From Streptomyces venezuelae (GTDB taxonomy: Bacteria > Actinomycetota > Actinomycetes > Streptomycetales > Streptomycetaceae), in the NCBI RefSeq assembly GCF_008642335.1, contig NZ_CP029191.1, positions 3,906,001-3,970,000 on the forward strand: a stretch of DNA of 64,000 nt. Reading direction: 5' to 3'. The translations under genes and the position numbers were made by a program. The notes under the pieces are model-generated. The model was not told the origin of the DNA, made no database searches, and saw only the letters and a list, made by a program, of their open reading frames with translations. Shown in pieces: positions 9,113 to 19,885 of the stretch; the stretch's first letter is position 1; every line of letters begins with the position of its first letter.

Positions 9113-12100
9113 GTGAGCAGCAGGCCATCCCGAGGCGCTGCTCGCCTCGCAGCCATACTCGACGCGCTCCCTGACGCGCTCGTCCTCGTCAACGCCAACG
9201 GCACGGTCGTGAACGCCAACGCCATCGCCCTTGAGGCGTTCGAGGCACCCGGCACCGCGCTCGTGGGGCGCGGTCTGCTCGATCTGCTGCCGCAGTTCGA
9301 CTCCCGGCTCATCCCCGGCTCCATGCGACGCCCGGACACCATCGACGAGCGCGGCCGCACCAAGCCGACCCGGATGATCGCCCGGCGCACGGACGGCATC
9401 GAGTTCCCCGTCGAGGTCACGAGCTCCCCGCTGGAGGACAGCAGGAACGCCTACGACCAGCACGGGTACACGGGCGACGAACTGCTCATGCTCGTCGTAC
9501 GCGACCTTTCGGGCACCGTGGACACCGAGGCCGAACTGGCGCGTTCGCAGCGGCAGACCGAGATGATCCTGCGGGCCGCGGCCGAGGGCGTCGTCGGCAC
9601 GGACACCGACGGACGCGTCGTGCTCGTCAACCCGGCCGCCGCCCAGATACTGGGCTTCCGGGCGAGCGACCTCGGCGGGCAGGAACTGCACCCGCTGGTC
9701 CTGCACTCGCGCGCCGACGGCGAGCCGTTCCCGTACGAAGAGTCCCCGCTCGCCGACACCCTGCGCTCCGGGCGCAAGCACCGGGTGCGCGGGCAGGTCC
9801 TGTGGTCCAAGAGCGGCGCCAAGGTCCCCGTCGACCTGACGACGTCGCCGGTACGCGACGGCGACCAGCTCGTCGGCGCGGTCATGACCTTCACCGACCG
9901 CAGGCCCTACGACGAGCTGAACGAGAAGTACGAGGCGGCCCTCGCCCGGCACGCGGAGGAGCTCACCACCGCCGCCGAGGAGCGCGCCGCCGAGATCAAG
10001 GCCGCGGAGGAGCAGCGGGCCGAGGAGCTCGCCGCCGAACAGGAGCGGTACGCGGCGCTCGCCGAGCGCGAGAAGGACCGCTTCGAAGAGCTCGCCGAAC
10101 GCGAGAAGGCGCGCTACGAAACACTGGCCGCGCGGCACGAGCAGCTGCTCGCCGTCCTCGGCTCGTCGCTGCGCGGGCCCCTGGACGAGCTGCGCCGCGA
10201 GCTGAACGCGCTCGCCTCCGACGACGCGGGCCAGCTGTGGCCCGAGGCCAACCAGGTCCTGCACCACCTCTCCGCCGGGTACGCCCGGATGACCACGCTC
10301 GTCGACAACGTCCTCGGCTACCAGCGTCTCGACGCGGGCGACGAACAGCTCTCCCGTACGCCGGTGCTGCTCGACGCGGTCGTCGCCGCCGGTGTGGAGG
10401 GCGCGGTCGAGCTGATCGGGCCCGGGCGCGCCCAGTTCGCGGTGCACGCGCCGCCGATCGAGCTCGTCGCCGACGCGGGACGGCTCGCCACGGCCCTCGC
10501 CCACCTCGTCGCGGACGTGGCGGGCATCGACGCGACCGGCAACGCGCGCTCGGACGTCGGCGCGGGCGTCTCCGGCGGCTATGTGGACTCGACGATCGTC
10601 GTCGCCGCCGCCCAGCGCGGCGAGGTCGTCCGCATCGAGGTGCGGGGGCCGTTCGCCGGCGGGGACCCGGTGCACGAGCCGATCGTGCGGGGCATCGTGC
10701 GGGCGCACGGAGGCGTGCTGCAGACGCACGAGGTGCCGGGCATGGGCGGCAGTGCGTATGTGCTGGAGGTGCCGATCGGGGCGGTTCCCGACGGCTCCGC
10801 GGAGGGTGGCAGCGGTTCGGTCGTGGTGCCTGCTCAGGCGTCCGGTCCCTCGGGTGCGGGTGCGGGTGCCGGTGCCGGTGGTGGGCGTCGGCGGGCTCGG
10901 CGTTCCTCGACGGACTCCTTCCTGGAGAGCGCGAGTGCGGGCGGGGGCGCGGGCGAGGGCGCGGGAGCTACGGGCTCGGAGGCCGGTCCGGCGGTAGCTG
11001 GTGAAGCCGGTGCCGGTGAAGGTGTCGCGCCGAGCGGGACCGGGCGGCGTCGGGGGCGGCGTGCGGCGGAGGCCTCTCCGGAGAGCCCCGGCGGGTCCGT
11101 GGCCACGGATCTCGTGGGTCCGCGGATGGGCGGACCCGGGGTGACGGCCCAAGCTCCGTCTCCGTCGCCGTCTCCGTCGCCGGAGGCCTCTGGTGGCGGT
11201 ACGGGGCGGCGGCGCGGTCGGCCGAGCGCGGCCGAGGGCGCCGTGATGACGGCGGCGGAACACGCGGCCGGATCCGCCGCGTTGGGCGAGACGGTGCCGC
11301 CGCAGGGCGTGCCCGTGCCCAGCGGGGCGACGGGACGGCGCGCCCGGCGCGTCGGCGAGCAGCACGCGCTGCCCGCACTGGCCTCGGGCCCCGCGGAGAC
11401 GCCCGGTGCCGGGCAGGGCGAGGGCGCGGGGAAGCCCACGGGGCGTCGTGCGCGGCGCGCGCTGGCCGCCGCCAAGGAGCGTGCCGCGGCCGAGGAGGCG
11501 AACAACGGACGCGTCTTCGCGCTGCCGCCCGCCACGGCCGACCGCGCCCCGGGCCAGGAGTACGCCGGCCAGGAGTACACCGGTCAGCAGTACGCGGGTC
11601 AGGAGAGCGGGGCCGTCCAGGGTGGCGGCGCGCAGGGCGGTGGCGTACCGGGCGGTGGTGTGCAGGGCGGTGGCGTACCGGGCGACACCGGGCAGCACGT
11701 CAACGCCGTACGCGGCGAAGACGACCACACCCCGCCGCAGCCGCATCCGACGCAGGCCCCGACGGGCCACCGCTCCCGCCAGGCTCCGCCCGCCCAGGGC
11801 CCGCGGAACCCGCGGCAGGGTGGCCGGGACGCCGAGTCCGGCCCGCTGCCCGCACCCGCTCCCGCGCCGCAGCCGTGGCCCGAAGGCACGACTCCGCCCG
11901 GTGGCGTGCCCGCGCAGGGCACCTCGCACTCCGCCGGTACTCCCGCACACGGCGTCCCGACGCCCGGCCGGGGCACGGCGCTCCCGCCCGAGCGCGGTGC
12001 GCAGGCACGGGCGGCCCAGCCGCTGCCCGCCGAGGCCGCGCCGGGTGACCCCAACTCGACGCAGGGGCGCGCCATCAGCGTGCGTACGCTCGGGCAGGGC

Positions 12101-13462
12101 GTGCCGTTCGGCCAGCAGATCGCCGAGCAGCAGGCGGGCCCGCAGCAGGGGGCGCCGCAGGGCGCTGCCACCATTCCCGGCCAGGGCCGACCGCAACAGC
12201 CGCAACAGCCGCAACAACCGTCGCAGGGGCAACAGGGACAGCAGGGGCAGCAGCACGGACAGCAGCCGCCCCGAGCCCCCCGCATCCCCCAGTCACCGCA
12301 GCCCCCGCACGCGCCGCAGGCCCCGCAGCCCCCGGCGGCCGCCACGGCAGGACCGATGCCGGCACCTGAAGCACCCGCAACCGGCCCTGCCCCTGGCCCC
12401 GCCGCCCCACAGTCGCAGTCGCAGACCCTCGGCGGCTCCGGCCGCAGGCGCAGGCTGTCCACGCCGCCCGACCCCGCGGCCGACGAGCGCCCCGAGGCCT
12501 CGGCACGCCCGCACCCCCAGCCCCAACCGCAGCCCCAGCCGTCCCCGTCGCCGTCGGCTGCTCCGGCGCAGCACCCGCAGTCGCGCATCGCGTCGGCGTC
12601 GGCCTCCGAGGGCGCGGGACGTTCGTACGCGATCGGCGCCCCGGACGAGGACGCGGACGAGGGTCCCGAGCCGCTCGACGGGCCCGGCGGCGCCGTGGAG
12701 GTCGCGAACCGGCCGCAGCCCCAGCCCATGGACGACGAACTGCCGCCCGAGCCGCTGGACAACCCGCGCCGCCTCCTGGTGTGGCCCGCGCCGGACGTCA
12801 CCACGCAGCAGGCGCTGAGCGACCGCGGCTACCGCCCCGTGATCGTCCACTCCCGCGAGGAGGTCGACGCGCAGATCGCGGCGTTCCCCGCGGCGCTCTT
12901 CGTGGACCCGCTGACCGGGCCGATCACGCGCACGGCGCTCCAGTCGCTGCGGCAGGCCGCCGTGGCCGCCGAGGTGCCCGTCCTCGTGACGGCGGGGCTC
13001 GGGCAGGCGACGCGCGAGGCGGCGTACGGCGCCGATCCCGCCGTACTCCTGAAGGCCCTGGCGCCGCGCGACAGCGAGCAGCACCCTTCGCGCGTCCTGC
13101 TCATCGAGGAGCACGAGGAGATCGCGCTCGCCCTGACGGCCACGCTGGAGCGGCGCGGCATGCAGGTCGCGCGGGCCGAGAGCGACGCGGACGCGGTGAC
13201 GCTCGCGGCGCAGATGCGGCCGAACCTCGTGGTGATGGACCTGCTGCAGGTACGACGCCGCAGGGCCGGAATCGTCGACTGGCTGCGCGCCAACGGCCAG
13301 TTGAACCGCACACCGCTGGTCGTCTACACAGCCGCCGTCGACGAGACCGAGCTCCCCAAGCTCGCCGCGGGCGAGACCGTCCTGTTCCTGGCGGAGCGGT
13401 CCACGAGCGCGGAGGTTCAGGGCCGGATCGTGGACCTGCTGGCGAAGATCGGCACGAACTGA
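9113..13462 (+). CDS. Large PAS-domain pseudo-kinase with two degenerate C-terminal receiver domains
   Basis: 1449 residues from GTG 9113 with GGGAGGAA upstream. PAS 1 lies near residues 10-125 and PAS 2 near 145-260. A charged Glu/Ala/Arg coiled coil near 268-345 has repeated ALAEREKDRFEELAEREKAR-like heptads. A histidine-kinase-like dimerisation/ATPase region follows (345-565), but the H box reads LGSSLRGPLDELRREL, with Ser where the phosphoacceptor His belongs, and the ATP-binding boxes are eroded. After about 650 residues of Pro/Gln/Gly/Ala-rich linker come two receiver-like folds: one near 1220-1320 (Asp in LFVDPLTGP) and one near 1330-1447 (Asp in LVVMDLL, but no KPF Lys; it reads LFLAERS). 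It is probably a scaffold or signal integrator. No partner kinase is adjacent. Confidence 0.85.
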   Translation: MSSRPSRGAARLAAILDALPDALVLVNANGTVVNANAIALEAFEAPGTALVGRGLLDLLPQFDSRLIPGSMRRPDTIDERGRTKPTRMIARRTDGIEFPVEVTSSPLEDSRNAYDQHGYTGDELLMLVVRDLSGTVDTEAELARSQRQTEMILRAAAEGVVGTDTDGRVVLVNPAAAQILGFRASDLGGQELHPLVLHSRADGEPFPYEESPLADTLRSGRKHRVRGQVLWSKSGAKVPVDLTTSPVRDGDQLVGAVMTFTDRRPYDELNEKYEAALARHAEELTTAAEERAAEIKAAEEQRAEELAAEQERYAALAEREKDRFEELAEREKARYETLAARHEQLLAVLGSSLRGPLDELRRELNALASDDAGQLWPEANQVLHHLSAGYARMTTLVDNVLGYQRLDAGDEQLSRTPVLLDAVVAAGVEGAVELIGPGRAQFAVHAPPIELVADAGRLATALAHLVADVAGIDATGNARSDVGAGVSGGYVDSTIVVAAAQRGEVVRIEVRGPFAGGDPVHEPIVRGIVRAHGGVLQTHEVPGMGGSAYVLEVPIGAVPDGSAEGGSGSVVVPAQASGPSGAGAGAGAGGGRRRARRSSTDSFLESASAGGGAGEGAGATGSEAGPAVAGEAGAGEGVAPSGTGRRRGRRAAEASPESPGGSVATDLVGPRMGGPGVTAQAPSPSPSPSPEASGGGTGRRRGRPSAAEGAVMTAAEHAAGSAALGETVPPQGVPVPSGATGRRARRVGEQHALPALASGPAETPGAGQGEGAGKPTGRRARRALAAAKERAAAEEANNGRVFALPPATADRAPGQEYAGQEYTGQQYAGQESGAVQGGGAQGGGVPGGGVQGGGVPGDTGQHVNAVRGEDDHTPPQPHPTQAPTGHRSRQAPPAQGPRNPRQGGRDAESGPLPAPAPAPQPWPEGTTPPGGVPAQGTSHSAGTPAHGVPTPGRGTALPPERGAQARAAQPLPAEAAPGDPNSTQGRAISVRTLGQGVPFGQQIAEQQAGPQQGAPQGAATIPGQGRPQQPQQPQQPSQGQQGQQGQQHGQQPPRAPRIPQSPQPPHAPQAPQPPAAATAGPMPAPEAPATGPAPGPAAPQSQSQTLGGSGRRRRLSTPPDPAADERPEASARPHPQPQPQPQPSPSPSAAPAQHPQSRIASASASEGAGRSYAIGAPDEDADEGPEPLDGPGGAVEVANRPQPQPMDDELPPEPLDNPRRLLVWPAPDVTTQQALSDRGYRPVIVHSREEVDAQIAAFPAALFVDPLTGPITRTALQSLRQAAVAAEVPVLVTAGLGQATREAAYGADPAVLLKALAPRDSEQHPSRVLLIEEHEEIALALTATLERRGMQVARAESDADAVTLAAQMRPNLVVMDLLQVRRRRAGIVDWLRANGQLNRTPLVVYTAAVDETELPKLAAGETVLFLAERSTSAEVQGRIVDLLAKIGTN

Positions 13463-13478
13463 GTACGTACGAAGCGCG

Positions 13479-15128
<1,650 letters not shown>

Positions 15129-15267
15129 GGCGTCCTCCTGATGCGACATCGCCTGGACATCGCCTACGCGGCAGTAAGGGGGCTGCGCTGATTCTGCGCG
15201 CATACCGCGCGGTATGTCACTAGTCCAGGGGATGATCGATCATCGTCAGCCGTTCCCATGGCCGCGC

Positions 15268-15849
15268 TCAGCGGGCCTGCGTCAGCTCCGGGTCCTCGCG
15301 GAGCTTGCCGAGCGCGCGCGACACCGCGCTCTTGACGGTGCCGATGGACACCCCGAGCACCTCGGCGGTCTGCGCCTCGCTCAGGTCCTCGTAATACCTG
15401 AGGACGACCATCGCCCGCTGCCGCGCCGGCAGCTTCATGATCGCGCGCCACATCGCGTCGCGGAGCACCTGCTGCTCGGCCGGGTCCCCCGCCGGCGTCA
15501 CCTCCGGCTCCGGCAGCTCGTCGCACGCGAACTCGTCGACCTTCCGCTTGCGCCACTGTGACGTGCGCGTGTTCAGCAGGGCGCGGCGCACATAGCCGTC
15601 GAGCGCCCGGTGGTCCTCGATCCGGTCCCACGCCACGTAAGTCTTGGTGAGCGCGGTCTGCAGCAGGTCCTCGGCATCGCTCGGGTTCGCGGTCAGCGAG
15701 CGGGCGGTGCGCAGCAGTACGGGCTGGCGTGCCCGTACGTAGGACGCGAACGACGGGTACGCGGAGGGCCCGGCGGCCCTCGTCGGCCCCGTGCCCCGCG
15801 TCGCGGCATTCGATGCGCTGGTGCACACGGTCACCATGGATGCGGTCAT
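15268..15849 (-). CDS. SigE-family ECF RNA polymerase sigma factor
   Basis: 193 residues. Sigma-70 region 2 runs from about residue 30 (PSFASYVRARQPVLLRTARS, then PSDAEDLLQTALTKTYVAW). Region 4 is near 130-185, with a helix-turn-helix SEAQTAEVLGVSIGTVKSAV. The compact two-region architecture without region 3 and the residue pattern match the actinobacterial SigE-type ECF family. No anti-sigma factor is adjacent, so control must be by other means. The 139-base gap before the acyl-CoA ligase probably holds that gene's promoter. A second ATG at 15837 is possible. Confidence 0.9.
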   Translation of the reverse strand: MTASMVTVCTSASNAATRGTGPTRAAGPSAYPSFASYVRARQPVLLRTARSLTANPSDAEDLLQTALTKTYVAWDRIEDHRALDGYVRRALLNTRTSQWRKRKVDEFACDELPEPEVTPAGDPAEQQVLRDAMWRAIMKLPARQRAMVVLRYYEDLSEAQTAEVLGVSIGTVKSAVSRALGKLREDPELTQAR

Positions 15850-16036
15850 GGCTCCACGCTAGAAGCGCCCCCTACTTCTACGGATCGGCCGCAGGTCCCG
15901 AAGCCGTGTCCGCCTCAGGTTGTACGAGTGGGGCTGGCTCCACCTCCTACAGGTGGAGGAGCGGGGGTGACCCCTGAGGGTTCACCCCTGAGAACCGCCC
16001 TGAGCCACCCCGCACCAACGGCACCCGGCACACGCC

Positions 16037-16915
16037 CTAGCCGACTCGCGCCACGGGAGCGTGCATCAGGTTGCGGTCGATGACCAGCGTGCGCCCGCCG
16101 TGCTTCTCCTTCTTGTTTCCCGCGTACTGGTGGATACGCCGTGCCGGACGCCACGCGTCACTCGCCAGCGCGGGCTCCCGGTAGAGGTCGGGCTTGGTGT
16201 GCCAGCGCGCGAACCACATCACCGACGGCAGGTCCCGTACGCCCGCACGCCGTGCCGCCTCCATGTGCCGGACCCCGGAGTCGGCGCTGCTGTAGAACCC
16301 GGGGACGTATCCGAGCCGGCGCACCTCGCGGTCCCAGGACCTGACGAAGGAGAGCGTCGTCGCCGCGCATCCCTTCTTCCGGTAGGTGTACGCCTCCATG
16401 TCCAGGTAGAGCGGGCTGTGCTGCCGGACGCCGATGGCCTTCGCCGCGCGTACCGCGTCGCTTCCCTCCTTCTTCCCCTGCTCCCAGGGGTGCTTCCCGA
16501 TACGGACGTGCTTCTTGTTCTTGGCGATGACGCACGGCGGCTGCGACCCGACGTACACCGGGAGGACCCGCCAGCCCATCTCCTTCACGGCGCGCATCCA
16601 GGCGTGGTTCAGATGCGGCTGCCGCTTGCAGGCCCGGCCGCGGCCCCCGTAGTACACGCCGACGGCGCGGTACTTGGAGTCGCGCCAGCGGCGCATCGTG
16701 TCGGTGGACTGGGTGAGGCAGGTGTCGAAGGCCCACCCGCGGAAGGTCGTCACCTCTGCGGCCGCGCGTGGGGTGGAGCGGTCGGGCGCGGTGGCGCGGT
16801 CTGGCTGTCCTCCCGGGGTGGCCGGTGCGGCCGCGCCCGGTGGTGACGCGGTCAGGTCCATGCTCAGGGCCGTCAGGACGAGGACGAATCCAATGATCAT
16901 CTTCCGGATACGCAT
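16037..16915 (-). CDS. Secreted DUF1906 (glycoside-hydrolase-like) protein
   Basis: 292 residues. A signal peptide or anchor (MRIRKMIIGFVLVLTALSMD) is followed by a Pro/Ala linker. The DUF1906 TIM-barrel-like domain follows: FRGWAFDTCLTQSTDTMRRW, YRAVGVYYGGRG, GWRVLPVYVGSQ, and PLYLDMEAY where the family carries its acidic pair. It is related to mycobacterial Rv2525c, a Tat substrate that affects the cell wall. Function is probably cell-wall glycan binding or cleavage; this is inference. A start at ATG 16900 is also possible, and neither site has a strong ribosome-binding sequence. Confidence 0.85.
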   Translation of the reverse strand: MRIRKMIIGFVLVLTALSMDLTASPPGAAAPATPGGQPDRATAPDRSTPRAAAEVTTFRGWAFDTCLTQSTDTMRRWRDSKYRAVGVYYGGRGRACKRQPHLNHAWMRAVKEMGWRVLPVYVGSQPPCVIAKNKKHVRIGKHPWEQGKKEGSDAVRAAKAIGVRQHSPLYLDMEAYTYRKKGCAATTLSFVRSWDREVRRLGYVPGFYSSADSGVRHMEAARRAGVRDLPSVMWFARWHTKPDLYREPALASDAWRPARRIHQYAGNKKEKHGGRTLVIDRNLMHAPVARVG

Positions 16916-16967
16916 ACGGCGAGTGAAAGCCCGCCGGCCCGCCCCGCCGCCGGGACACGCGCCGCGT

Positions 16968-18134
16968 TCAGCCGTCCGACCCCAGAATCAGCCCCGATGT
17001 GGGGACCCCCGTGCCCGCGGTGACCAGTGTCCGCGCGGCGCCCGGTATCTGGTTCACGGAGGTGCCGCGCACCTGACGGACCGCTTCCGCTATGCCGTTC
17101 ATCCCGTGGAGGTAGGCCTCTCCCAGCTGTCCGCCGTGCGTGTTCAGCGGCAGCCTCGCCGCGGCCACGAAATCCGCGGCCTCACCCGGCCCGCAGAACC
17201 CGAACTCCTCCAGTTGCATCAGCACGAACGGGGTGAAGTGGTCGTAGAGGATCCCCACGTCGATGTCCGAGGGGGCGAGACCCGACGTACGCCACAACTG
17301 CTTCGCCACCACCCCCATCTCCGGCAGCCCCCGCAGATCGTCGCGGTAGAAGCTGGTCATCTGCTCCTGCGCCCGGCCGGCGCCCTGGGCCGCCGCGGCG
17401 ATCACGGCCGGCGGGTGCCGGAGGTCGCGGGCCCGCTCCGCACTCGTGACGACGATCGCCTGGGCGCCGTCCGTCTCCTGGCAGCAGTCCAGGAGCCGCA
17501 GGGGTTCGACGATCCAGCGGGACGCGGCATGGTCCTCCAGCGTGATCGGGTTGCCGTGGAAGTACGCCGCGGGATTGGTGGCCGCGTACTTCCGGTCCAT
17601 GACGGCCACGTGCCCGAACACCTCCGGTGTCAGGCCGTACGCGTGCAGATAGCGCTGGGCCGCCATCGCCACCCAGGAGGCGGGCGTCAGCAAGCCGAAC
17701 GGCAGGGCCCAGCCGAGCGCGGCGCCCTCGGCGGAGGGTTCGCGCCGCTGCACTCCCGAGCCGAATCTGCGCCCGGAGCGTTCGTTGAACGCGCGGTAGC
17801 AGACGACGACTTCGGCCACCCCGGTCGCCACGGCCAGGGCTGCCTGCTGGACGGTGGCGCAGGCCGCGCCCCCGCCGTAGTGGATGCGGGAGAAGAAGGA
17901 CAGCTCTCCTACGCCGGCCGCCTGGGCGACCGTGATCTCCGGGTTGGTGTCCATGGTGAAGGTGACCATGCCGTCGACGTCGTCCGGGGTCAGCCCGGCG
18001 TCGTCCAGCGCCGCGCCGACCGCCTCCACGGCCAGTTTGAGCTCGCTGCGGCCCGAGTCCTTGGAGAACTCCGTCGCCCCTATGCCGACGATCGCGGCCC
18101 TGCCGCCGAGGCGGTCGCGCGAACGGACGCTCAT
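16968..18134 (-). CDS. Thiolase-like lipid-transfer protein (Ltp2-type)
   Basis: 388 residues, thiolase fold of the SCP-x/Ltp group: VGIGATEFSKDSGRSELKLA at the N-terminus, the GGGAACATVQQAALAVATG nucleophile-elbow region, HGNPITLEDHAASRWIVEPL, and the C-terminal NTHGGQLGEAYLHGMNGI. Mycobacterial Ltp2 is an aldolase, not a classical thiolase, and works in complex with the DUF35 domain of ChsH2. The same partner type is encoded two genes upstream here (19886-20956). The ATG overlaps the MaoC stop. It is the last gene of the five-gene operon. Confidence 0.88.
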   Translation of the reverse strand: MSVRSRDRLGGRAAIVGIGATEFSKDSGRSELKLAVEAVGAALDDAGLTPDDVDGMVTFTMDTNPEITVAQAAGVGELSFFSRIHYGGGAACATVQQAALAVATGVAEVVVCYRAFNERSGRRFGSGVQRREPSAEGAALGWALPFGLLTPASWVAMAAQRYLHAYGLTPEVFGHVAVMDRKYAATNPAAYFHGNPITLEDHAASRWIVEPLRLLDCCQETDGAQAIVVTSAERARDLRHPPAVIAAAAQGAGRAQEQMTSFYRDDLRGLPEMGVVAKQLWRTSGLAPSDIDVGILYDHFTPFVLMQLEEFGFCGPGEAADFVAAARLPLNTHGGQLGEAYLHGMNGIAEAVRQVRGTSVNQIPGAARTLVTAGTGVPTSGLILGSDG

Positions 18135-18559
18135 GCGGGGCCTCCTGCGGGGCCTCGTGCGGGGACGGTCACCGTGACCGTGCCGGTGACGTGGTTGCCG
18201 ATGTCGTTGGCCCCGACGACCCTGACCACGGCCGTCGCCCCTTCGGGGGAGGGATCGAGCTGCTCGACGGTTCCGCGCAACACCATCGTGTCGCCGGGGT
18301 AGTTGGGCGCCCCGAGCCGTATCGCCACCTTGCGCAGCACGGCCGTCGGGCCGAAGTGGTCCGTGATGTACCGCCCGACCAGGCCGTTCGTCGTCAGGAT
18401 GTTCATGAAGATGTCGGGGGAGCCCTTGGCCCGCGCGAGCTCCGCGTCGTGGTGCACGTCCTGGTAGTCCCGGGACGCGATGGCCCCGGACACGATCAGG
18501 GTGCGGGTGATCGGGATCTCCAGCGGAGCCAGTACGTCACCTTGTGCCGTCTTCGTCAT
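18131..18559 (-). CDS. MaoC-family hydratase (ChsH1-like)
   Basis: 142 residues, a single hot-dog domain. The hydratase signature is DYQDVHHDAELARAKGSPDI (Asp and His catalytic pair), followed by FMNILTTNGLVGRYITDHFG. ATG 18559 overlaps the stop of the acyl-CoA dehydrogenase, and its TGA overlaps the thiolase ATG. Single-domain MaoC proteins of this kind pair with a larger partner to hydrate acyl-enoyl-CoA; the likely partner is the MaoC-OB protein of this operon. Confidence 0.9.
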   Translation of the reverse strand: MTKTAQGDVLAPLEIPITRTLIVSGAIASRDYQDVHHDAELARAKGSPDIFMNILTTNGLVGRYITDHFGPTAVLRKVAIRLGAPNYPGDTMVLRGTVEQLDPSPEGATAVVRVVGANDIGNHVTGTVTVTVPARGPAGGPA

Positions 18560-19884
18560 ACGTCCCCCCTTGCGCTGTTGTCCTGCGCCGCGATCAACTC
18601 GCCCAGCTCCTCCAGCACTTCGCTGCCGCACCCCAGATACGCGTCCAGCTGCCGCCCCCACAGGAAGTGCCGGTGCACCGGATGGTCGAGGTCGGCTCCC
18701 GCGCCGCCGTGCAGGTGCTGGCCCGCGTGGACGACGCGCTTGCCCGCCTCCGACGCCCACCACGCGGCGGTGAGGGCGTGCGTGTCGTACGGCAGGCCCG
18801 TGTCCCTGCGCCACGCTGCTTCGTAGGCCGTGACGCGTATCGCCTCCGTGTCCATGTAGGCGTCGGCGGCGCGGAGCTGCACGGCCTGTTTCGCGGCGAG
18901 GGGGCGGCCGAACTGTTCCCGCTCGTTCGTGTGGGCCACCGCACGGGCCAGCGATCCCGCGCAGACGCCGGCCTGCAGCCCGGCGAACGCGGTCCGCGCG
19001 TCCGCCAGCACGCCGTCGTAGGCCCCGGGGCGGCCCGGACCCTCCAGACCCCCCGGACCCCCCAGACGCTCCCCGGGCGTGCCGTCGAGGACGAGCCTCC
19101 CCGCCGCCCAGGGCGCGGTCAGCTCCACGGGCTCCACCTGCGCGTCGGCGACCCGCACCAGCCACAGGGTGTGGTCTCGCGCCGCCACGAGGACGACCGA
19201 GGCGTCCCGAAGCCACGGCACCCACGCCACGGTGCCGCTCAGCACCCCGTCCACCGACGACGCCCCGGCCGCCGACGTCACCCCGTCCACCGATGACGCG
19301 CCGACCTCCGACGTCACTTCGCCCACCGATAACGCCCCGGCCGCCGACGCCGCTGTCCCGTCCACCGACGCCGTCGCCCCGCCCGCAGACGCCGTTATCC
19401 CGTCCGCCGCCATCGTCGTCCCGCCCGCAGACGCCGTTATCCCGTCCACCGCCATCGTCGTCCCGCCCGCAGACGCCGTTATCCCGTCCGCCGCCATCGT
19501 TGTCCCGATCACCGACGCCGTCACACCGCCCCGCGCCGGAAACGCCCCCGTCGCGACCGCGCTCCCCTGCCGGAGGGCGGGCAGCAACCGGTCCCGCTGT
19601 TCCGCCGTCCCGTGCGCGGCGACCGCCAGCACCCCATAGACGCAGCTCGCGGCGAACGGCACCTGCGCCGTCACCCGCCCCTGCTCCTCCAGGAGCAGCA
19701 CGAGCCCGAGCAGCCCGATGTCCTCCACCGCGCCCGGCAGCCCGGCCGCGCACAACGCCTTCCACAGCTCGGCGTCCGAACCGGTGCCCGCCGCCGCGAG
19801 CCGCTCCGGTGTGGCCAGGTCGGCGAAGATCTCCGCGGCGAGGTCGCGCGCCGCGGCCTGCTCCTCCGTGGGCGTGAAGTCCAT
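18556..19884 (-). CDS. Acyl-CoA dehydrogenase subunit with a repetitive insert
   Basis: 442 residues from ATG 19884. The N-terminal helical domain starts MDFTPTEEQAAARDLAAEIF and the C-terminal helical domain contains REQFGRPLAAKQAVQLRAAD and HGGAGADLDHPVHR. It resembles the FadE28/FadE29 type of short acyl-CoA dehydrogenase that works as an alpha2beta2 pair. Between about residues 124 and 225, in the middle beta-domain, a low-complexity Gly/Ala/Ser/Thr-rich segment built from tandem repeats is inserted, making the protein roughly 90 residues longer than usual. It is coupled to the MaoC gene by an ATGA overlap and starts one base after the upstream stop. Confidence 0.88.
   Translation of the reverse strand: MDFTPTEEQAAARDLAAEIFADLATPERLAAAGTGSDAELWKALCAAGLPGAVEDIGLLGLVLLLEEQGRVTAQVPFAASCVYGVLAVAAHGTAEQRDRLLPALRQGSAVATGAFPARGGVTASVIGTTMAADGITASAGGTTMAVDGITASAGGTTMAADGITASAGGATASVDGTAASAAGALSVGEVTSEVGASSVDGVTSAAGASSVDGVLSGTVAWVPWLRDASVVLVAARDHTLWLVRVADAQVEPVELTAPWAAGRLVLDGTPGERLGGPGGLEGPGRPGAYDGVLADARTAFAGLQAGVCAGSLARAVAHTNEREQFGRPLAAKQAVQLRAADAYMDTEAIRVTAYEAAWRRDTGLPYDTHALTAAWWASEAGKRVVHAGQHLHGGAGADLDHPVHRHFLWGRQLDAYLGCGSEVLEELGELIAAQDNSARGDV
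19246..19506. repeat. In-frame tandem repeats inside the acyl-CoA dehydrogenase gene
   Basis: Three nearly identical 42-bp units lie at 19381-19422, 19423-19464 and 19465-19506; on the coding strand they encode 14-residue units such as GTTMAADGITASAG. A more diverged array with a period near 36 bp (encoding SSVDGVTSAAGA-like units) covers about 19246-19352. Both periods are multiples of three, so changes in copy number keep the reading frame. Confidence 0.9.
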
Positions 19885-19885
19885 G

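Noticed and set aside
8435..12256. 1273-codon open frame on the minus strand
   Set aside because: It lies antisense to the PAS pseudo-kinase gene, is low-complexity (Arg/Gly/Leu-rich), has no ribosome site and no domain. It is a GC-rich shadow.
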